Below are positions 59,307 through 64,000 of a DNA stretch of 64,000 bases, piece after piece (position 1 is the stretch's first letter; each line of letters starts with the position of its first letter). The notes under the pieces were generated by a model that worked only from the letters and a program-made list of their open reading frames with translations, was not told where the DNA came from and ran no database searches. A program made the position numbers and the translations under genes. The DNA is from Acidobacteriota bacterium (GTDB taxonomy: Bacteria > Acidobacteriota > Blastocatellia > Pyrinomonadales > Pyrinomonadaceae), in the NCBI GenBank assembly GCA_018269075.1, contig JAFDVJ010000081.1, positions 1 through 64,000 of the forward strand, in the 5' to 3' direction.

Positions 59307-59657
59307 ATGATGAAGTTTTTGATCGTGGACGACAATGCGGAAATGCGCGCGAGCATCAAGCTTAACCTGCGAAGATTCGCTCCGGAATTTCGCGAATGCG
59401 GCGACGGCGCGGAGGCGCTCGAAACGTTTATCGATTTTCGGCCCGACTGGGTGCTGATGGATCTCGCGATGCCGCGCACGGACGGCATCGCGGCGACGCG
59501 CGCGATCGTCGCCGCCGACCCGCAGGCGAAAGTCTGCATCGTCACCAATTACGACGACGACGAACTGCGTGCGGCCAGCCGTCAGGCCGGCGCGCGCGCC
59601 TTCTTCGTCAAGGACGATCTGACCGAGCTGCGGCGGTTTATCGAGAGCCAGACTTAA
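59307..59657 (+). CDS. Single-domain response regulator (receiver only)
   Basis: 116 aa. Two adjacent ATGs; GGGGAG precedes both, and 59310 has the better spacing. Receiver motifs: D8-D9 (VDDN), phospho-acceptor D52 (VLMDLAMPRTDG), T80 (IVTNYDDDELRAA), K102 (AFFVKDD). No output domain. A 25-bp gap to the tail-collar gene suggests co-transcription. It may pass phosphate from, or compete with, the neighbouring sensor. Confidence 0.9.
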   Translation: MMKFLIVDDNAEMRASIKLNLRRFAPEFRECGDGAEALETFIDFRPDWVLMDLAMPRTDGIAATRAIVAADPQAKVCIVTNYDDDELRAASRQAGARAFFVKDDLTELRRFIESQT

Positions 59658-59682
59658 AACATTAAACAGGAGAAAAACACGA

Positions 59683-60201
59683 ATGGAAGAGAGCTTTTTA
59701 GGGGAAATCAAGATTTTTGCGGGCAATTTCGCCCCCAAGGGCTGGCGTTTCTGCGACGGCAGCATTCTGCCGGTCGCCGGCAACGAGTCGCTTTTCGACT
59801 TGCTTGGCGACACTTACGGCGGCAACGGCGTCAGCAGCTTTGCGCTCCCGGATCTGCGGAGCCGCGTCGCGATTCACGTCGGCGATCGTTACCCGCTCGG
59901 AGAGATGGGCGGCATCGAGACGGTCACGCTGACGAGCACCACGATCCCGGCGCACACGCACGCGGCCAACGCGTTTAACGAGACGGCCGCGGGCGGTCTC
60001 ACGAGCGAGCCGACCAACGCTTTCTGGGCGGGCAATTCGAAGATCCCGCAGTTCATCGCGGGCAGCGAAACCGGCGACACGGTGATGAGCCTGCAGGCGA
60101 TCGGCGGCACGGGCGGCAACGCGCCGCACGACAATATGCTCCCGTTTCTGGCGCTCGATTTCATCATCTGCGTGAACGGCACGGTGCCGCCGCGCGGTTA
60201 A
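59683..60201 (+). CDS. Phage tail-collar-domain protein
   Basis: 172 aa. N-terminal 'LGEIKIFAGNFAPKGWRFCDGSILPVAGNESLFDLLGDTYGGNGVSSFALPDLRSRVAIHVG' is the Tail_Col/MdpB-type domain (microcystin-dependent-protein-like family), with an Ala/Thr/Asn-rich repeat region. No signal peptide. These proteins are found both in phage tails and in bacterial surface or contractile-injection loci. Only a second similar gene follows; no other phage genes are visible. Confidence 0.9.
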   Translation: MEESFLGEIKIFAGNFAPKGWRFCDGSILPVAGNESLFDLLGDTYGGNGVSSFALPDLRSRVAIHVGDRYPLGEMGGIETVTLTSTTIPAHTHAANAFNETAAGGLTSEPTNAFWAGNSKIPQFIAGSETGDTVMSLQAIGGTGGNAPHDNMLPFLALDFIICVNGTVPPRG

Positions 60202-60256
60202 CAAAAACGGGCCGGAAACGAAGCCTCCGGCCGCGAATTCTGGAGGAGAAAAAATT

Positions 60257-61279
60257 ATGGCAATCAACGGAATGACCGGCGAAATCTCGGTTTTCGCAGG
60301 CGGTTACGTGCCCGCCGGCTGGGCATTGTGCAACGGTCAGCTACTGGTCGCGGCCGGTTACCCGGCGCTTTACTCGGTGCTCAAAACGACTTTCGGCGGC
60401 AGCGGCAGCACGTTCGCGCTGCCCGACCTGCGCGGCCGCGTCGCGATTGAGTCCGGGGCGGAATTTGCCTACGGTCAGGCGGGCGGCGAAGAGAACCACA
60501 CGCTGACCGAAGCGGAGCTCGCCGCGCACACGCATCAGGCCGTCGGCGTGACGACGCTCGCCGATCAGGGACTGGCGAGCGGAAATTTCTGGGCGAGCAA
60601 GGCCGACGGCCATTACGCGCCGACGGCGGACGTCAAAATGGCCGAATCGGCCGTCAGTAAAACCGGCAACAGCCAGCCGCACGAAAACCTTTCGCCGTTT
60701 CTGCCGCTCAATTTCGGCGTCTGTCTCAACGGCACCGACGACCGCGAGGGCACGATCGGCGAGATCGTCCTCTACGCCGGCAGCGGCGTGCCCGACACCT
60801 GGAAAAACTGGCTGCCCTGCGACGGCCGCGTTTTATTAATCGCGCAGCATACGGCGCTTTACTCAGTGCTCCGGAGCGTCTTCGGCGGCAACGGGGAAAA
60901 CACCTTCGCGCTCCCGGATCTGCGCGACCGGGCGCCGCTCTGCGCGGGCCCCGGTCCCGGGCTGACGAACCGTCCGTTCGGCGCGACGGGCGGCTCGGCG
61001 GCGGTCGCGCTGACGGTCGACGAGCTGCCGAAGCATATTCACGTCGCGCACGCCAACACGAACACCGATTCGGTCAGCGACCCGACGAACGCCGTCTGGG
61101 GCGCGGCGGCCGACAACCGCGAGCTCGTTCCGTTTTATGCGAACTCGGCGGCGGAAACGCCGATGAACGCGGCCGCGCTCGACGAAACCGGCAGCGGCGC
61201 GCCGCACAACAATATGCCGCCGTATCTGAGCCTGAGCTATTTGATCTGCGTCGCGGGAATCTTCCCGGCGCACAGTTGA
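60257..61279 (+). CDS. Double tail-collar-domain protein
   Basis: 340 aa. Two Tail_Col domains: residues 1-155 ('MTGEISVFAGGYVPAGWALCNGQLLVAAGYPALYSVLKTTFGGSGSTFALPDLRGRVAIESG') and 165-330 ('IGEIVLYAGSGVPDTWKNWLPCDGRVLLIAQHTALYSVLRSVFGGNGENTFALPDLRDRAPLCAG'). GGAGGAG lies 9 nt before the ATG. It lies 55 bp after the single-domain gene, so the pair is one operon, and the duplication suggests a multimeric extracellular fibre. Confidence 0.9.
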   Translation: MAINGMTGEISVFAGGYVPAGWALCNGQLLVAAGYPALYSVLKTTFGGSGSTFALPDLRGRVAIESGAEFAYGQAGGEENHTLTEAELAAHTHQAVGVTTLADQGLASGNFWASKADGHYAPTADVKMAESAVSKTGNSQPHENLSPFLPLNFGVCLNGTDDREGTIGEIVLYAGSGVPDTWKNWLPCDGRVLLIAQHTALYSVLRSVFGGNGENTFALPDLRDRAPLCAGPGPGLTNRPFGATGGSAAVALTVDELPKHIHVAHANTNTDSVSDPTNAVWGAAADNRELVPFYANSAAETPMNAAALDETGSGAPHNNMPPYLSLSYLICVAGIFPAHS

Positions 61280-61343
61280 CAACCGGGCGGCCAGGTCGTC
61301 GAACGACGGGCTCCGGCCGCCCGAACAATTTTTTAGGTGCCTT

Positions 61344-64000
61344 ATGAAACGAATGACGATTATCACGCGCAGCCTTTTACTTTTCGGTTTCTGGACGATC
61401 ATCGCGCTCCTCGGCGCGGCGGTCGGGCGGGCCGCGACGATCACGGTCGACCGGACGGACGACACGGCGGCCGCGGCCGCCGCGGTCTGCAGCGCGGCGG
61501 CGAACGACTGCAGCTTACGCGGCGCGCTCGCCTATGCCGACACTCATTCCGGGACGACGGTCAGCGTGCCGGCCGGGACTTACAGCCTGACGATCGACGA
61601 GCTCGTCGTCGGCGGAGCCGCCAACCTCAGCACGACGATCGTCGGAGCGGGCGCGGCGACGACCGTCATCCGGCAGACGCGCGCCGACCGCCGCGTTTTC
61701 GACATCAACCCGGGACTCGCCTCGAACGTCGTCGTCAGCATCTCGAAAGTGACGATCCGCGACGGCCGCGACACGGCCGGCAACGGCGGCGGCGGCGGAA
61801 TCTACGCCGGCGGCCCGGGCAACGCGCTCAACCTGACCGACTGCATCTTCGACGGCAACGCCGTCTCGCTTTCCGACAACGCCGAGGGCGGCGCGATCAA
61901 TTACAGCGGCGGCGGCACGCTCGCCGTCGACAACTGCGTCTTTCGCAACAACTCGGCGGGCAATCCGGCGAACCCGGTCTGGGGCTACGGCGGCGCGATC
62001 TATTTCGCCGCCGCCACCCGGCAGTCGATCCTGACCGTCACCGATTCGCTCTTCGACGGCAACAGCGCGAAGGCGGTTTTTCAGGATTACCCGGCCGGCG
62101 GCGCGATCGAGGTCGATCTCAACGCGACCGTTCCGCACACCGTCAACATCACCAACAATACCTTCGTCAATAACCGCGCCGACGGCACCGACGGCAGCGG
62201 CCGGTCGAGCCGCGGCGGCGCGATCGGGTATAACGGCAACGAGGCGCTGACCGTCAAATACAACCGGATCGTCGGCAACACGGCGGCCGGCGGCGGCAGC
62301 GGAATCTATTCGCGGGCCGTCGCCGGCAGCGCGATCGACGCGACCGAAAACTGGTGGGGCTGCAACGAGGGCCCCGGCAATCCGGGCTGCGATTCGGCGG
62401 GCGACGCGGCCGCCGGCGTGACGACCGCGCCGCGCATCGTCCTGACACACAGCGCCGCGCCGAACACGATCGGCATCGGTCAGACGTCGACGCTGACGGC
62501 GAGCTTTCTGACCGATTCGAACGGCGGCGCGCTGACGGCGGCGAACGTCTCGCAGCTCGTCGGGCTGCCGGTCGCGTTCAACAACGCGGTCCGCGGGACG
62601 ATCTCGAACGCGCAGCCGGCGATCCAGTCGAACGGCACGGCGACCGCGACTTTTACCGGGACCTCGGCCGGCGCGGCGAGCGCCGCCGCGACCGTCGACA
62701 ACGAAACGCAGACGGCCGCGCTGACGGTCAATAAATTCGCGTCCGTGACGACGATCGCTTCGGACGCGCCCGATCCGTCGTCGCTTTTGCAGAACGTCAC
62801 GGTCAGCTTCACGGTCGCGCCCGCCGTGCCGGGCAGCGGGACGCCGACCGGCAATGTGACCGTTTCCGACGGCACCGTTTCGTGCACGGCGACGGTCGCT
62901 GCCGGTCAGTGCACGCTCTCGTTTTCGTCCTACGGCAGCCGGACGCTGACGGCCGTCTACGCGGGCGACGCGAATTTTCTGGGCAGCACGTCGGCGGGCG
63001 AAACGCACACGGTCTGCGGCGCGATATTTTTCGTTTCGACCACCGGCGACAGCGGTTTCGGCAGTCTGCGCCAGACCGTTCAGAACGTCTGTGACGGCGG
63101 CGTGATTCAATTTTCTCCGTCCTTTCAATCTCCGCAGACGATCTCGCTTTCGAGCGGCCAGATCACGATCGACAAGGATCTGACGATCAACGGCCCGGGC
63201 GCGAACCTGCTGACGGTCCGCAACACGGCCGCCGCTTCGCCGACGAGCCGCGTCTTTCTGATCGCCGCCGGCAATCACACGGTGACGCTCAACGGGATGA
63301 CCGTCTCGGGCGGCAACGTCACCGGCGGCACGAGCGGCGCGGGCGGCATTTACTACACCGACGCCGATCTGACGCTGACCGCGATGAACATCACCGGCAA
63401 CCACACGGCCGGTCTCGGCGGCGGTCTGCGCGGCGACGCGGGAAGCACTCTGCAAATGTCGGCGAGCACCGTTTCCGGCAACGACGCGACCGGCGTCAAC
63501 GTCAACGGCGGCGGGATTTACACGGCCGGCGACGCCGCGATCGTCAATTCGACGATCGCCGGCAACAGCGCGCCGAACGGTTTCCTTAACGGCGGCGGCA
63601 TCTACACGAGCGGTTTGATGACGCTTACGAATTCGACCGTCACCGACAATCTCGCGGCCGCCAACGGCGCGTCCGGCGTGATGAACCAGGGAACGGTTTT
63701 GCTCCGCGACACGATCGTCGCCGCCAACCGGCAAAACGCGGCCGTGCCCGACGTTTTCGGCAATTTCGATCCGGCCTCGGCCTATAATCTGATCGGCAAC
63801 GCCGGCACCGCGACCGGAATTTCGGCCGCCAATCAGAACCAGCTCGGCACGGCGGCCGCGCCGCTCGACCCGAAATTCGAGCTCAACGCGCAGAACCAGC
63901 CGAATCTCGCGAACAACGGCGGCCCGACGCCGACCGTCAAGCTGCTCACGGGCAGCCCGGCGATCGACGCGGGCGCGGCGGCGAGCTTCCCGTTCGCGGC
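61344..64000 (+). CDS. Secreted right-handed beta-helix protein with Ig-like domain (incomplete at window edge)
   Basis: At least 885 codons; no stop is met before the window ends. Start ATG at 61344 with a signal-like hydrophobic start (SLLLFGFWTIIALLGAAVGRAAT). 'CSLRGALAYADTHSGTTVSVPAGTYSLTIDELVV' is the CSLR-type start of beta-helix/choice-of-anchor proteins. Repeated Gly-rich units 'GGGGGIYAGGPGNALNLTDCIFDGNAVSLSDN' form the helix. About residues 370-560 hold Ig-like segments (SVTTIASDAPDPSSLLQNVTVSFTVAP), then a second helix begins with 'GDSGFGSLRQTVQNVCDGGVIQFSP'. Likely cell-surface; expected C-terminal sorting signal lies outside the window. Confidence 0.85.
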   Translation, partial: MKRMTIITRSLLLFGFWTIIALLGAAVGRAATITVDRTDDTAAAAAAVCSAAANDCSLRGALAYADTHSGTTVSVPAGTYSLTIDELVVGGAANLSTTIVGAGAATTVIRQTRADRRVFDINPGLASNVVVSISKVTIRDGRDTAGNGGGGGIYAGGPGNALNLTDCIFDGNAVSLSDNAEGGAINYSGGGTLAVDNCVFRNNSAGNPANPVWGYGGAIYFAAATRQSILTVTDSLFDGNSAKAVFQDYPAGGAIEVDLNATVPHTVNITNNTFVNNRADGTDGSGRSSRGGAIGYNGNEALTVKYNRIVGNTAAGGGSGIYSRAVAGSAIDATENWWGCNEGPGNPGCDSAGDAAAGVTTAPRIVLTHSAAPNTIGIGQTSTLTASFLTDSNGGALTAANVSQLVGLPVAFNNAVRGTISNAQPAIQSNGTATATFTGTSAGAASAAATVDNETQTAALTVNKFASVTTIASDAPDPSSLLQNVTVSFTVAPAVPGSGTPTGNVTVSDGTVSCTATVAAGQCTLSFSSYGSRTLTAVYAGDANFLGSTSAGETHTVCGAIFFVSTTGDSGFGSLRQTVQNVCDGGVIQFSPSFQSPQTISLSSGQITIDKDLTINGPGANLLTVRNTAAASPTSRVFLIAAGNHTVTLNGMTVSGGNVTGGTSGAGGIYYTDADLTLTAMNITGNHTAGLGGGLRGDAGSTLQMSASTVSGNDATGVNVNGGGIYTAGDAAIVNSTIAGNSAPNGFLNGGGIYTSGLMTLTNSTVTDNLAAANGASGVMNQGTVLLRDTIVAANRQNAAVPDVFGNFDPASAYNLIGNAGTATGISAANQNQLGTAAAPLDPKFELNAQNQPNLANNGGPTPTVKLLTGSPAIDAGAAASFPFA

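Noticed and set aside
59683-61279. Tail-collar genes as evidence of a prophage.
   Set aside because: No integrase, capsid, terminase or other tail genes nearby; flanking genes are bacterial.

Overview
The window looks like a chromosomal segment of an Acidobacteriota, most likely class Blastocatellia (my inference). The reasons are very GC-rich coding DNA with strong use of TCG/GCG codons, an Oar-like TonB receptor with a carboxypeptidase-regulatory N-terminus, long secreted repeat proteins (delta-60, FG-GAP, beta-helix), Y_Y_Y-type hybrid sensors, and intergenic gaps full of short tandem repeats. No rRNA, tRNA, CRISPR array or complete insertion sequence was seen.

Layout: 0.2-2.8 kb holds an arsenosugar-type cluster (radical SAM ArsS, peroxidase-like partner, DUF2064 glycosyltransferase) with a DinB-like gene. 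2.9-15 kb carries a GT4 glycosyltransferase, an Oar-like receptor, a GH-like/FG-GAP secreted protein, ribA, a PilZ-like protein and a VanX/class D beta-lactamase fusion. 15-19.6 kb is a giant delta-60/cohesin/dockerin protein interrupted by one in-frame stop. 19.8-26.9 kb is an RND efflux operon (adaptor, pump, TolC). 27-31.5 kb has an ECF sigma/anti-sigma pair with a third membrane protein, then selB and a DUF2071 gene. 31.6-40.4 kb is housekeeping (mechanosensitive channel, folA, sugar kinase, transketolase, hydrolase).

40.4-48.4 kb is the highlight: a co-directional set of a WGR/HEAT protein, a winged-helix/SWIM protein, an unrecognised protein, two tandem paralogous structured RNAs and a retron-type reverse transcriptase. 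The RNAs share long terminal inverted repeats, a covarying small hairpin, and a 22-bp stem with a 29-nt loop whose stem sequence differs almost completely between copies. This looks like a retron of the kind I recall being called type XIII, with two msr-msd units and an extra gene.

49-64 kb contains a quinone oxidoreductase, an SDR gene preceded by a FadR/TetR-like palindrome, a VWA protein, a frameshifted PKD-like gene, a zinc alcohol dehydrogenase, a two-component system (beta-propeller sensor, LuxR-type regulator), a lone receiver, two tail-collar proteins and a truncated beta-helix protein.

Intergenic DNA is colonised by tandem 7-bp repeat arrays, often followed by the complementary array in inverted orientation. 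The unit differs from locus to locus (ATTTCGG, GGAGAGT, AAGTCTT, TTTGACC) while the architecture stays the same. There are also decamer arrays and a MITE-like family with terminal inverted repeats.
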